Shown one piece after another: positions 34,673 to 44,097 of a stretch of 64,000 bases of DNA. Every line of letters begins with the position of its first letter. The first letter of the stretch is position 1. Origin of the DNA: Trichococcus patagoniensis (GTDB lineage: Bacteria > Bacillota > Bacilli > Lactobacillales > Aerococcaceae). The DNA is taken from the NCBI RefSeq assembly GCF_003051085.1, contig NZ_QAOM01000009.1:85457-149456 (forward strand). The letters run 5' to 3'. Made by a program: the position numbers and the translations under genes. A model generated the notes under the pieces. It was given only the letters and a program-made list of their open reading frames with translations, was not told where the DNA came from and ran no database searches.

Positions 34673-37048
34673 TCAGCCGCGGAACGTCACGATTGTCGCG
34701 CCGTTTCCACCGGCGTTCACCGCTGCATACTCGTAAGACAGCACTTGCGGATGACGTTTCAGCAAGTCACCCACCCCTTTGCGGAGGGCGCCTGTCCCTT
34801 TCCCGTGGACGATAGTTACTTGCGGATAACCCGCCAATAAAGCGGCGTCCAAATACTGATCGACTTCAGCCAAAGCTTCTTCATAGCGCTGGCCTCTGAG
34901 ATCAAGCTGCGTCGCCACGTGACTGGATGAAGCCGATTTGACAGTGGCAATCTGCCTTTGTCTTCTTTGCTGCTGCGGCTCCTCTTTGATCAGCCTGAGG
35001 TCCGATTCCGGCAACTTCATCTTCATGATCCCCATCTGCACGACCCATTCGGCGTTGCCTTTCTTTTCAACGAGCGTGCCTCGCTGGCCATACGTCTCCG
35101 TCATGACTTCATCGCCTGGTTTGAACATCTTTTTCTCTTTTTCTTTGCGCAGCACTTTGTTTTTGACCAAAGATTCCTCTTGACGCAGATCATTGAATTG
35201 CTTGCGCAGATCGATCAGCTCGTGTTCTTTGATGCTGCCGGAAGTCCCCATGTTCAGCTGCATTTCACGGATTTCCTGCAACAGGAATTCCGCTTCTTCT
35301 TTCGCAGTATCGACCAACTTGTTGGCCTCTTTCTTGGCGTCTTCGATGACTTTTTCCTTGTTGGTTTCCAGTTTTTCGTTGGCGCGCTTCAGATCCGCCA
35401 GCAACTTGTCGGATTCCTCCAACTGCTCTTGGAGCTGCAAGGATTCTTTTTCGGTGACGCGTCGCTTCTGTTCCAGATCCGCGATCATTTCGTTCAGGTT
35501 TTGGCTGTCCACATCGATGAAACTGCGCGCCTGATCGATGATGCTTGGGATCAAGCCGAGTCGCTTCGAGATATCGAAGGCATTGCTTCGTCCGGGAACG
35601 CCTATCTGCAAACGATAAGTCGGAGCCAAAGTCTCGCCGTTGAATTCCATGCTGGCATTGATTGTGCCGGAGCGATTGTAACCGTAGGCTTTCAGTTCAG
35701 GGTAATGGGTGGTGGCCATGACATAACTGCCGATGCCGCCGATGTAGTCCAAAATCGAGATAGCTAGAGAAGCTCCCTCTTGCGGGTCGGTTCCGGAACC
35801 CAACTCATCCAACAGCACCAGACTTTTGTCATCGATCTGATTAAGGATCGAAACGATATTGGTCATATGCGAAGAGAACGTGCTCAGGCTCTGTTCGATT
35901 GACTGTTCATCGCCGATGTCCGCAAAAATTTCTGTAAAAATGCCGATTTGGCTGTCCTCATCCGCCGGTATCTGAAGTCCGGATTGGCCCATCATCTGGA
36001 TGATCCCGAGTGTCTTCAGCATGATCGTCTTCCCGCCCGTATTCGGACCGGTAATGACGATGGCTTGGTATGCTTCCCCGAGGATCAGATCGTTCGCGAC
36101 TACGTCATTCTGATCGATGAGCGGGTGTCTGGCTTTCCAGATGGCGATATGGTTTTCTTTGCTGATGATTGGGCGTGTCGCCTTCAGGGAATCGGCATAC
36201 CGCGCTTTTGCGTTGATAAAATCCAGCGTCGCCAGCACTTCGCTGTTCCCGTACAATTCCTGCGTGAAAGGCTCGATTTCCATCGATAATTCATACAAAA
36301 TCCGCTCGATTTCCGCTTTCTCCTGCGCAGCCAGCTGGCGCAGATGATTATTCAGATCCAGTATGGCTTGCGGTTCGATGTAAAGCGTCTGACCGGTTGA
36401 GCTTTGGTCGTGGACAATCCCGCCGAACTGATTGCGGTATTCGATCTTGACCGGAATCACAAACCGGTCATTACGGATCGTGATGATGGCATCACTTAGG
36501 TAGGACGCTTTGTTGCCTCTGATGATGTCATCCAATTTGGTCCGGATATTCTGTTCGCCCTGCTTGATTCCTGTGCGGATTCCTTTTAAGGCAGGCGAGG
36601 CATCATTCTGGATCGTCCCATCTTCATAGACGGTTGCTTGGATCCTTCTTGTGATTTCAGGCAATACAACCAGCCTGGCAACCAATTCGTCCAGGACAAA
36701 AAAGGGAATCTCGTTGTCTTCGAACCATTGAAAGAACTGGATGATTTCTCTTGTCGTCGACAATACCCGTCCGATTTCGGCGATTTCTTTGCCGTTCAAG
36801 GTACCACCTATCTCCAGTCGCTTCAAGTGGCTGCGGATGGACTTCAGCCTTGGCATCGGGATCCCGCCCTTCAGGCGCAACACCTTTCTGCCGTCTTCCG
36901 TTTCATTCTGCAAAGCAACAACTTTTCCGGGATCGGTTTCGGGCTGCAATGCCTGAATCTGGTCCTTCCCTTGGTCGGTTGCCGCAAAATTCTGGAGCTG
37001 TTGTTTTATTTTTTCGAACTCTAATGTTTTGCTAATTTTATTATTCAT
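34673..37048 (-). CDS. mutS2: Endonuclease MutS2
   Basis: MutS paralogue of 791 residues. Core and clamp domains precede the ATPase, whose Walker A is VITGPNTGGKTIML near residue 330 and Walker B is LVLLDELGSGTDPQEG. A long coiled coil follows (about 515-630), then a KOW-like segment (KMFKPGDEVMTETYGQRG) and a C-terminal Smr nuclease domain (LDLRGQRYEEAL, VTIVHGKGTGALRKGV). In Bacillus MutS2 is linked to ribosome-collision rescue; in others it limits recombination. Lies between cvpA and trxA. Confidence 0.96.
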   Translation of the reverse strand: MNNKISKTLEFEKIKQQLQNFAATDQGKDQIQALQPETDPGKVVALQNETEDGRKVLRLKGGIPMPRLKSIRSHLKRLEIGGTLNGKEIAEIGRVLSTTREIIQFFQWFEDNEIPFFVLDELVARLVVLPEITRRIQATVYEDGTIQNDASPALKGIRTGIKQGEQNIRTKLDDIIRGNKASYLSDAIITIRNDRFVIPVKIEYRNQFGGIVHDQSSTGQTLYIEPQAILDLNNHLRQLAAQEKAEIERILYELSMEIEPFTQELYGNSEVLATLDFINAKARYADSLKATRPIISKENHIAIWKARHPLIDQNDVVANDLILGEAYQAIVITGPNTGGKTIMLKTLGIIQMMGQSGLQIPADEDSQIGIFTEIFADIGDEQSIEQSLSTFSSHMTNIVSILNQIDDKSLVLLDELGSGTDPQEGASLAISILDYIGGIGSYVMATTHYPELKAYGYNRSGTINASMEFNGETLAPTYRLQIGVPGRSNAFDISKRLGLIPSIIDQARSFIDVDSQNLNEMIADLEQKRRVTEKESLQLQEQLEESDKLLADLKRANEKLETNKEKVIEDAKKEANKLVDTAKEEAEFLLQEIREMQLNMGTSGSIKEHELIDLRKQFNDLRQEESLVKNKVLRKEKEKKMFKPGDEVMTETYGQRGTLVEKKGNAEWVVQMGIMKMKLPESDLRLIKEEPQQQRRQRQIATVKSASSSHVATQLDLRGQRYEEALAEVDQYLDAALLAGYPQVTIVHGKGTGALRKGVGDLLKRHPQVLSYEYAAVNAGGNGATIVTFRG

Positions 37049-37084
37049 CTTATTCTCCTAAAAAATGCTTTCTCAAAAAAAAGC

Positions 37085-37112
37085 GGGACGATATAGTACA
37101 CTATACAGTCCC
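37085..37112 (-). terminator. Hairpin between cvpA and mutS2
   Basis: On the minus strand GGGAC ... TATAGT ... TACTATA ... GTCCC, followed by GC and eight T. It would end or attenuate transcripts from cvpA before mutS2. Confidence 0.65.
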
Positions 37113-37133
37113 TTCTGTTAAATTAACATTCTG

Positions 37134-37679
37134 TTACTGAATGATGCCGATCCACCAGTCATAGATCAAACGTGAGAAATATGGCGTTTCCGATACCATC
37201 CAAGCCGCAAGGTCGCTCTCGACATATAGTTGTTGGATGAAATCCAGCGGAATCATCGATGCGAGGGTCAGCAACAGGAAAATCCCGATGTATTGCATCA
37301 GGAATCCGAGCACGCCGCCGCCAAGTTCATTCAGCTGTTTGATGATCGGGAAGAACGCCAATGAATTCAGCATGCTCCCGACAAATCTCGTGACAAGCCA
37401 GCCAGCGAACAACAATAGGATGAACGCCAAACCGTTATAGAACGCCTGATCCAGGACAAAGGACACCTGTTCAGAGTAAAAGATCAGTTCTTTGCCGAAC
37501 TCGACGGATGGGTACGGGACCAACAGATCGATTTTTTCCGCAACGACGGCATAGTATTCTCTGGCGACCAAGAAAGAAATGAAATATCCCACGGTGTAGA
37601 CAACCTGCAGAATAAGTCCTCTTCTGACGCCTGTATAGATGCCCCACAATAACGAGAGCACTATGATCAACGTAAGCAT
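37134..37679 (-). CDS. CvpA family membrane protein
   Basis: A 181-residue protein with four hydrophobic segments (about residues 1-18, 24-40, 76-100 and 118-142), typical of the CvpA/colicin V production family. The N-terminus has the family pattern TLIIVLSLLWGIYTGVRRG. Role in Firmicutes unknown. Lies in the standard order rnhC-zapA-cvpA-mutS2. Confidence 0.9.
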   Translation of the reverse strand: MLTLIIVLSLLWGIYTGVRRGLILQVVYTVGYFISFLVAREYYAVVAEKIDLLVPYPSVEFGKELIFYSEQVSFVLDQAFYNGLAFILLLFAGWLVTRFVGSMLNSLAFFPIIKQLNELGGGVLGFLMQYIGIFLLLTLASMIPLDFIQQLYVESDLAAWMVSETPYFSRLIYDWWIGIIQ

Positions 37680-37708
37680 TTTTTCACCTGATTTCTACAG
37701 TCTTTTTA

Positions 37709-38497
37709 CTACTTTTTTCCATCGTGCTCCTGATTTTTAGTATAAGGTGGAATGGCATTTTCAGCATTCCTGTTGACGCCCAAAGCCGAACGCACTTGAT
37801 TTCTGTGTTGCGCCCGTTTCAGTGCCGCCTCGGAAGCGGTTGTCGTCTTCGTCAATTTTGAATTGGATTTCCTGGCTGGCAGGTCATTGGCTTCACGGGC
37901 AGCTTGTTGCAGTTCACTTATTGTTGCAGGCATAGCGTTAACTGTTTGGCTCTCTTTATCGCGCTTTATCCCAGAAAAGTTAGTCACTGCCTTCTTAGAG
38001 GCCGCATTCCCGGCCTTCTTTTCTGCATTGTGTTCCTTTTCAGGCGTTTCAACCGCTATTGCCTCGGATTCACCTGCTTGTGTAGCTGCTTTCTCCTCTG
38101 TCAGGGGAACGGCGTCCGTTTTTGGTTCAACGTCGGCTACCGCTTCAGGTTTGGGCGCCACGGCTAAAGCCTTCTCCGGCTCAGCCTGTTCTGTTTCCTC
38201 AACGGAAGCGGAGCGTGTAACGCTTTGGCTTTCCTGCAAAGCCTTCTCTAGCTTCGCCACTTTCAGCAACAGCTCTTCCATCTCCAACTGTTTCGTGATC
38301 TGATCGGAAATGGCGTTCACAGCCACTAGAATGCCGCGCTCCTCCCGACCAAGCGCCGGTGCTGCCTGTTTGATCTGTTCCAATTGCGCATTGACCAATT
38401 CCGATACCGCAGTCAAATGCTCAGGTGCTTTATTTCCCACAATCGTATAGGTCTTCCCTGCTATGATTGTTTTGAATCTTCTTTTGTTTTCCGTCAT
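37709..38497 (-). CDS. zapA: Cell division protein ZapA with long C-terminal extension
   Basis: The first 90 residues match ZapA, the FtsZ-ring bundling protein (RFKTIIAGKTYTIVGNKAPEHL, then GILVAVNAISDQITKQLEME and a coiled coil). Normal ZapA is 80-100 residues; this one has 262. The extra 170 residues are low-complexity, rich in Ala, Glu, Lys, Pro and Ser, and end in a basic segment (LKRAQHRNQVRSALGV). I see no known domain there. The ATG at 38497 follows GGAGG at nine bases. Between rnhC and cvpA, as usual for zapA. Confidence 0.88.
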   Translation of the reverse strand: MTENKRRFKTIIAGKTYTIVGNKAPEHLTAVSELVNAQLEQIKQAAPALGREERGILVAVNAISDQITKQLEMEELLLKVAKLEKALQESQSVTRSASVEETEQAEPEKALAVAPKPEAVADVEPKTDAVPLTEEKAATQAGESEAIAVETPEKEHNAEKKAGNAASKKAVTNFSGIKRDKESQTVNAMPATISELQQAAREANDLPARKSNSKLTKTTTASEAALKRAQHRNQVRSALGVNRNAENAIPPYTKNQEHDGKK

Positions 38498-38651
38498 ATT
38501 CAAAGACCTCCATTAAAAAACTGTCTAGTATATTTTAACATAAATCCTACGAATTGCAGTATAAACCTCTTCAAGTTCCCAATCCTCTCCTTTCCCAAAA
38601 AAACGGCTGCGCAACCCGCTGCTGTTCCCCCATGAAGAAGAGGACTTCCTG

Positions 38652-38660
38652 TGATAGAAT
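38652..38660 (+). promoter_or_regulatory. Extended -10 promoter of rnhC
   Basis: TGA followed by TAGAAT, about 60 bp before the ATG. No strong -35 is visible. Confidence 0.4.
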
Positions 38661-38719
38661 AAGGGATGCTACCAGCAAAATGCCGTACAGAAAAAATCAA
38701 ATAGAGCAAGGATGAGAAT

Positions 38720-39670
38720 ATGTCGAATGTCGTATTGAAAGTAACGATGGGCCAACTGAAAAAGATGGCCGTCTTTTACCAGGGTTACGCAGTGAAACCA
38801 GTGCCGCACAGCCTTTTCACAGCCAAAAAGAACCAGACCACCATCACCGGCTACAATTCCGGTAAAGTGCTGTTCCAAGGTCCGAACGCCGAAAGCGAAG
38901 CAAACCAATGGCAATCAGCCAGCGAGAAGGTTGGGGATTCAAAACTACCTGTCGCAAAAAACGGCCTAAAAAAAGAGTCAGTGAGCAAAACTAGCCTCCC
39001 AGCAGGTTTTTCCACCTGGTCCGTCATCGGCAGCGATGAGGTCGGCAACGGCAGTTATTTCGGGCCCTTGACGGTTTGCGCTGTCTACGCGTCCGCCGAA
39101 CAATTGTCCTTTCTGAAAAACATGGGCGTCCAGGACTCCAAAGCGCTGACGGATGCCCGCATCATCACCATTGCGAAGCAATTGTTGCAGCATGTCCCGC
39201 ACAGCGTCATCAACTTGATGCCGGAAAAATACAATGAGGTCCAACCGACGATGTCCCAAGGGAAAATGAAGGCTTTGCTGCACAACCAAGTGCTCGATCA
39301 GCTGTTGAAGAAAATCGCTCCGGAAAAGCCCAAAGCGATACTGGTCGATCAGTTTGAATTGCCTTCGACGTATTTCAAACATATCGCCGATCAAAAAGTG
39401 CAAGTGAAGGAGAACATTCATTTCCAGACCAAAGGAGAATCCCACCATCTGGCGGTGGCGGCGGCTTCCATCATCGCCCGCTACTACTTCCTGAAGACCT
39501 TGGTGGACATGACCGCAGCCTCCGGTTATCCGATCCCTTCAGGCGCCGGCGCCAACGTCGACCTGATTGCTGCCGACATGTACCGTGAAGGCGGCTTGGA
39601 ACTGTTGGACAAATACACGAAGCTCCACTTCGCCAATACCCAAAAAGCCATCCGATTGGCTAACAGATAG
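38720..39670 (+). CDS. rnhC: Ribonuclease HIII
   Basis: Removes RNA from RNA/DNA hybrids. It has an N-terminal TBP-like substrate-binding domain (residues 1-85) and the catalytic domain with SVIGSDEVGNGSYFGPLTV (first acidic residues, near 98), SKALTD, and HHLAVAAASIIARYYFL further on. At 316 residues it is full length. Divergent from zapA. Followed by a block of hairpin repeats. Confidence 0.95.
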   Translation: MSNVVLKVTMGQLKKMAVFYQGYAVKPVPHSLFTAKKNQTTITGYNSGKVLFQGPNAESEANQWQSASEKVGDSKLPVAKNGLKKESVSKTSLPAGFSTWSVIGSDEVGNGSYFGPLTVCAVYASAEQLSFLKNMGVQDSKALTDARIITIAKQLLQHVPHSVINLMPEKYNEVQPTMSQGKMKALLHNQVLDQLLKKIAPEKPKAILVDQFELPSTYFKHIADQKVQVKENIHFQTKGESHHLAVAAASIIARYYFLKTLVDMTAASGYPIPSGAGANVDLIAADMYREGGLELLDKYTKLHFANTQKAIRLANR

Positions 39671-39703
39671 CTTGACGGCGTGTCGTAAGGTGGTTTCGAC
39701 TCT

Positions 39704-39834
39704 GAACTCCGGCGAACGGAGGCTTCGCCGGAGTTCAATCCACAATTCGCTTGCGTTCTCCGATGAAGGCAGCTTTGTCGGAGTTGCGTCCGAAAATTAC
39801 CACTGTTCTCCGGTGAGCGGAAGACTCGCCGGAG
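39704..39834 (+). repeat. Three tandem CTCCGG hairpin repeats
   Basis: Three related hairpins start (CTCC) at 39707, 39758 and 39808, a period of 50-51 bases. Unit 1 has a perfect 13-bp stem (39704-39716 with 39724-39736). Unit 2 pairs CTCCGATGAA with TTTGTCGGAG (39758-39767, 39774-39783). Unit 3 pairs CTCCGGTGAG with CTCGCCGGAG (39808-39817, 39825-39834). Base changes in one arm are matched by compatible changes in the other. Each is preceded by a short T- or GTT-rich lead. No T run follows, so they are not simple terminators. Confidence 0.8.
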
Positions 39835-39907
39835 CTGGGACTTTTTTTGCGCTGTTCACCTCCGCATGCTTGCCCCAACACCGCAGCTTAACACGCCACA
39901 AAACAAC

Positions 39908-39944
39908 AAGAGTGGACTGCCTCATTACGAGACAGTCCACTCTT
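39908..39944. terminator. Bidirectional terminator between rnhC and pheT
   Basis: AAGAGTGGACTG (39908-39919) pairs with CAGTCCACTCTT (39933-39944); CTC/GAG pair further inside. It ends the pheST transcript on the minus strand and probably rnhC. Confidence 0.85.
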
Positions 39945-39967
39945 TATTTGTACATTGTTCTTCTTAA

Positions 39968-42382
39968 TTAACGGATGGCAGCTCCGCATTCGGTTTCCAA
40001 AGCTGCGACCAATTTCGCGAAGGCTTTGTTGATGTCTTCATCGACAAGCGTCGCTTCAGGATTCAGGAATGACATGGAATAAGCAACAGACTTCTTGCCG
40101 TCCTCAATGCCTTTGCCTTGATAGATATCGAACAGATGGACATCCTTCAGGAATTTCCCGCCGTTTTCCTTGATGGTCTTGACGATCTGTTGGTGTGTGA
40201 CGGTTTCATCCACCAATAAAGCCACATCGCGGGTCACGCCAGGGAATTTAGGGATCGGCTGTTGCGTGATCACTTCCTTCGGTGCGGCAATGATCGCTTC
40301 GAAATCGATTTCGAAAGCATACGTTTCCTTCAGGTCATAGGCATTTGCCGTTGCCGGATGGACTTGGCCGACATAACCGATATAGACATCGCCCAGATAA
40401 ACGGCAGCCGTTCTGCCCGGATGCATCCATTTTAAGTCTTTGGCGGCTTCAAAACGGATCTGATCGCTCAGGCCCATCGTCTCGAAATAGCCATCCAATA
40501 CCCCTTTGGCATGGTAAAAGTTGACGGGTTCGGCAGCCATTTGCCAATCTTTTTGGTAGGCCATTCCTGTCATCACTCCAGCCAAACGTTCTGCTTCAAT
40601 CGGCAAAACGCGATCAGCCGACGGAAAGAACACACGACCGATTTCGTAAAATTGGATATCCGTGTTCTTGCGGGCAACGTTGTAAGCGGCATTGTCCAGC
40701 AGCGTACTCAACAAGTTCATCCGCAGCGTGCTGCGATCTTCGCTCATCGGCCAAGCCAGACGGATGCCTTCCTTGTCTTCGACTGCGTATTCTCTCGCTT
40801 TTTCAGCGGTAGTCAAGACGTAGCTGATGTTCTGCGTCAGTCCCGCGCCTTCCAGAAATCTTCTGGTGATGCGCATCGTGTGTTGTTTAGGCGTCAACGC
40901 AGTCGGCAAAGCCGGTGTGATCGGCAATGTTTCCGGCAGATTATCGTATCCGTAGATGCGTGCGACTTCTTCCAGGATGTCCGCATAAATGAAAATATCC
41001 CATCTTCTCGGCGGTACAGCAACGGTGAAAGTTTCGCCGTCAAACGTTGATGCAAAACCCAACTGGTTGAAGATGGCAGTCACTTCAGCGCTGGAAATGG
41101 CAGTCCCCAACGAACGGTTGATTTTTTCCAAAGTGATGACCACTTCCGTATCCTTCACTTCTACCGTATCAACGGAAGCCGTGCCAGCAACGATTGTGCC
41201 CCCCGCCAACTCATGGATCAGTTCTGCGGCATGTTGTCCGGCTGTGCGGATGGTCGCGACGTTGATGCCTTTTTCGAAACGGGAACTGGATTCGCTGCGC
41301 AAATTGAACTTCCCTGCTGTTTTGCGGATCAAAACCGGATTGAACAAGGCAGCTTCCAATGCCACAGTCACTGTTTCATCGGTGATTTCTGAATCCAGAC
41401 CGCCCATGACGCCCGCCATAGCAATCGGCGCAGTGCCGTTCGTGATGACGATGTTATCCGTGTCAAGCGTTCTTTCCACTCCGTCAAGAGTAGTCATCGT
41501 TTCATTCGCTTTGGCACGGCGGACGATGATCTCCTTGGAGCCGATTTTATCATAGTCGAAAGCATGCAGCGGCTGGCCGTATTCCAACAGGATATAATTC
41601 GTGATGTCGACTACATTATTGATTGGACGAATGCCGCCGTTCATCAATTTATTCTGCAGCCAAAGCGGACTTTCCGCAATTTTTACGTCTTTGATTACTT
41701 GGATATGGTAGGCAGGCGCATCGTTCGTGTCCTCAACGGCTACTTTGATGTAATCCGCAACAGATCCTGTTTTTTCAGAGACAGGGGCCTCCGGGAATTT
41801 GAGCGCTTTGTTGTAGATGGCTGCGACTTCATAGGCGGATCCGCGCATGCTCAAAGCATCGGCACGGTTCGGCGTGATGTCGATGTCCAGGATCGCGTCA
41901 TCCAAATCCAACAAGTCAACGACTTCCATTCCGGGAACTGCTTCAGCAGGCAGGACAAAAATCCCGTCCGCATATTTTTTTGAAACAACACTTTCAGAGT
42001 AGCCCAATTCAGCCAACGAACAGATCATTCCGTTCGATTCTTGTCCGCGCATCTTACCCTTTTTGATTTTTGCATTGCCGGTGATCCGCGCGCCGTGCAA
42101 AGCCACGATTATTTTCTGACCGGCAGCCACATTGGACGCGCCGCAGACGATCTGGATTGGTTCCTCAGCCCCGATATTCACTTGGCAGACATGCAGATGG
42201 TCCGAATCAGGATGGTCGACCACGGACAACGTTTCGCCGACAACGATTTTGGACAAGCCTTTGCCAGGATAGACGACGTCGTCCACCTCGATGCCCGTGC
42301 GGGACATTTTTTCTGCTAATTCATCTGGTGTTACATCGGATAAATCTAAATATTCTTTTAACCATTTATAGGATACTTTCAT
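39968..42382 (-). CDS. pheT: Phenylalanine--tRNA ligase beta subunit
   Basis: Beta chain of the alpha2-beta2 synthetase. Domains in order: tRNA-binding EMAP-like OB domain (residues about 40-150, VVDHPDSDHLHVCQVNIG), B3/B4 editing domain (about 210-370, which clears mischarged Tyr), B5 (about 405-475), the inactive catalytic-like core, and the C-terminal anticodon-binding FDX-ACB domain (about 710-804, FPGVTRDVALLVD). At 804 residues it is full length. Four bases after pheS. Confidence 0.97.
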   Translation of the reverse strand: MKVSYKWLKEYLDLSDVTPDELAEKMSRTGIEVDDVVYPGKGLSKIVVGETLSVVDHPDSDHLHVCQVNIGAEEPIQIVCGASNVAAGQKIIVALHGARITGNAKIKKGKMRGQESNGMICSLAELGYSESVVSKKYADGIFVLPAEAVPGMEVVDLLDLDDAILDIDITPNRADALSMRGSAYEVAAIYNKALKFPEAPVSEKTGSVADYIKVAVEDTNDAPAYHIQVIKDVKIAESPLWLQNKLMNGGIRPINNVVDITNYILLEYGQPLHAFDYDKIGSKEIIVRRAKANETMTTLDGVERTLDTDNIVITNGTAPIAMAGVMGGLDSEITDETVTVALEAALFNPVLIRKTAGKFNLRSESSSRFEKGINVATIRTAGQHAAELIHELAGGTIVAGTASVDTVEVKDTEVVITLEKINRSLGTAISSAEVTAIFNQLGFASTFDGETFTVAVPPRRWDIFIYADILEEVARIYGYDNLPETLPITPALPTALTPKQHTMRITRRFLEGAGLTQNISYVLTTAEKAREYAVEDKEGIRLAWPMSEDRSTLRMNLLSTLLDNAAYNVARKNTDIQFYEIGRVFFPSADRVLPIEAERLAGVMTGMAYQKDWQMAAEPVNFYHAKGVLDGYFETMGLSDQIRFEAAKDLKWMHPGRTAAVYLGDVYIGYVGQVHPATANAYDLKETYAFEIDFEAIIAAPKEVITQQPIPKFPGVTRDVALLVDETVTHQQIVKTIKENGGKFLKDVHLFDIYQGKGIEDGKKSVAYSMSFLNPEATLVDEDINKAFAKLVAALETECGAAIR

Positions 42383-42386
42383 TATG

Positions 42387-43433
42387 TTACTCCTTTACAT
42401 CGAATTGACTTAAGAATCGGATATCATTTTGGTAGAAGTGACGGATGTCATCGACACCATATTTCAACATCGCTACACGTTCTTGGCCTAGACCAAATGC
42501 GAACCCGGAGTATTTCGTAGAGTCAATTCCAGACATTTCTAAAACATTGGGATGGACAATACCTGAACCCAGGATTTCGATCCAACCGGTTTGCTTGCAG
42601 ACATTGCAGCCGGACCCGCCGCATTTGAAGCAACTGACATCGACTTCGACAGATGGTTCCGTGAACGGGAAGTAGCTTGGACGTAAACGGATTTCGCGTT
42701 CTTCTCCGAACAATTTTTTGGCGAAGACGGCAAGTGTGCCTTTCAGATCAGCCAAAGTGATGTTCTCGCCAATGACCAATCCTTCAATCTGGTGGAATTG
42801 GTGGGAATGTGTCGCGTCATCGCTGTCGCGGCGGTAGACTTTCCCGGGGCTGATCATCTTCAATGGTCCTTTGGAAAAGTCATGCTTCTCCATCGTGCGC
42901 GCTTGGACAGGAGACGTATGCGTGCGCAACAACAATTCATCGGTGATGTAGAAAGTATCCTGCATATCGCGGGCCGGATGATCTTTCGGAAGATTCATCT
43001 TTTCGAAATTGTAGCTGTCCTGTTCCACCTCCGGGCCGTCCACGATCTTGTAACCCATGCCCAAAAACAGATCCTCGATTTCTTCGTTGATCTGCGTCAA
43101 GACGTGTGTCGTGCCTTGGGCGATTTTTTTGCCAGGCAAGGTGACATCAATCGTTTCCGCCGCGATTTCGGCTTCCATTTTTTTGACTTCAAGCGCATCT
43201 TTTTTGGCTTGGATGGCGGCTTCAATATCGTCACGCAATTCATTTGCTAACGTTCCGATGACGGGGCGCTCTTCAGGGCTCAAATCCTTCATCCCTCTTA
43301 AAGCCTCTGTGATTGGCCCTTTTTTCCCCAAATAGGAAATGCGGACTTGATTCAATGCCTGCAGATCCTCTGCAGATTCGACTTGCTGTAAGGCATCTAT
43401 ACGTAACGTTTGTAATTTTGCTTTCAATTCCAT
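42387..43433 (-). CDS. pheS: Phenylalanine--tRNA ligase alpha subunit
   Basis: Catalytic alpha chain. It has an N-terminal coiled coil (residues 1-90) that contacts tRNA and a class II core with [32 protein letters not shown] and the C-terminal [17 protein letters not shown]. At 348 residues it matches the family. The ATG at 43433 follows AAGGGG; the open frame continues upstream into the T-box leader but that part is not coding. Under T-box control. Confidence 0.97.
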   Translation of the reverse strand: MELKAKLQTLRIDALQQVESAEDLQALNQVRISYLGKKGPITEALRGMKDLSPEERPVIGTLANELRDDIEAAIQAKKDALEVKKMEAEIAAETIDVTLPGKKIAQGTTHVLTQINEEIEDLFLGMGYKIVDGPEVEQDSYNFEKMNLPKDHPARDMQDTFYITDELLLRTHTSPVQARTMEKHDFSKGPLKMISPGKVYRRDSDDATHSHQFHQIEGLVIGENITLADLKGTLAVFAKKLFGEEREIRLRPSYFPFTEPSVEVDVSCFKCGGSGCNVCKQTGWIEILGSGIVHPNVLEMSGIDSTKYSGFAFGLGQERVAMLKYGVDDIRHFYQNDIRFLSQFDVKE

Positions 43434-43439
43434 GTTCTG

Positions 43440-43719
43440 TCCCCTTTTCGTAAAAAATGCAAAAAAATCCCGTCCCTGGTAAGGGACGAGATTTTCGTGG
43501 TACCACCCTTGTTTCGCTGCAAGCAACGACACTTCATTTGTTTAACGGTAATAAACCGGAACTTTATTCATTGCACAGGGCAAATCCCAAAGTCAGCTCG
43601 GGGAGTGAAAAATCACAATCGGCTTCTATAAAGGCTCGCAGTCAATGGCCATTATTCCCTGAAAAAAGCTGCAGATCGTGAAGGTTCCCTTCAACGCTTT
43701 TCGTATTCATTTTACTTAC
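43440..43719 (-). promoter_or_regulatory. T-box riboswitch of pheST
   Basis: On the minus strand the T-box core GGGTGGTACCACG is at 43496-43509, followed by a terminator (CGTCCC at 43483-43488 with GGGACG at 43471-43476, then seven T). A stem I region covers the upstream 150-200 bases. The probable specifier is TTC at 43607-43609, in line with phenylalanine; this codon assignment is less sure than the T-box itself. Uncharged tRNA-Phe would stabilise the antiterminator and switch pheST on. Confidence 0.9.
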
Positions 43720-43725
43720 TTTGCC

Positions 43726-43754
43726 AGTTTACCCGGAAATGCCGTTTCCGTCAA
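43726..43754 (-). promoter_or_regulatory. Promoter of the pheST leader
   Basis: TTGACG (43749-43754), 17-base spacer, TAAACT (43726-43731). It lies immediately after the stop codon of the HxlR gene, at the right distance to start the T-box leader. Confidence 0.75.
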
Positions 43755-43762
43755 GTTCGGAA

Positions 43763-44086
43763 TCAGACCCAAGCATCCGACCAATTTTGGATTTCCAGCA
43801 TCACATTGTTCAAAGCTTTCCCTTTTTCGGACAATCCGTACATCACTTTGATTGCCGCCGCAGGATTTTCGGTTCTTACTACAATTTTTTCATCTTCCAG
43901 CTCTTTTAAGCGTTCTACTAATACTCGATCACTGACATTAGGTATCTGCACGGCCAATTCCTTGAATCGTTTATCTCCGTCCATCAAGACTTCGATGATT
44001 AAGCCGGTCCATTTTTTCCCTAAAATAGAGAATGTTTTTTCAAACTTTGGACAAATACATTTTTTTACTTCCAGCATTTCATTCAC
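43763..44086 (-). CDS. HxlR family transcriptional regulator
   Basis: A 107-residue winged-helix protein: FSILGKKWTGLIIEVLMDGD then KRFKELAVQIPNVSDRVLVE, the recognition region, and the wing ending in YGLSEKGKAL. Near the N-terminus is a Cys-x-Cys-Pro (CICPKF) like the conserved cysteine of redox-sensing HxlR members such as YodB and HypR, so a thiol-based sensor is possible. The start is probably GTG at 44086, six bases after AGAGGTG; ATG at 44077 or GTG at 44095 are alternatives. Controlled by a consensus promoter framed by an inverted repeat. No obvious target operon is adjacent. Confidence 0.88.
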   Translation of the reverse strand: MNEMLEVKKCICPKFEKTFSILGKKWTGLIIEVLMDGDKRFKELAVQIPNVSDRVLVERLKELEDEKIVVRTENPAAAIKVMYGLSEKGKALNNVMLEIQNWSDAWV

Positions 44087-44097
44087 AGCCTTCACCT

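Noticed and set aside
39704..39834. CRISPR array or insertion sequence
   Set aside because: Only three hairpin units with diverged arms and no unique spacers of constant length; no transposase and no target duplications.
43434..43532. N-terminal extension of PheS encoded in the open frame upstream
   Set aside because: These codons are made from the T-box antiterminator and terminator; the ATG at 43433 has its own ribosome site and gives the normal length.
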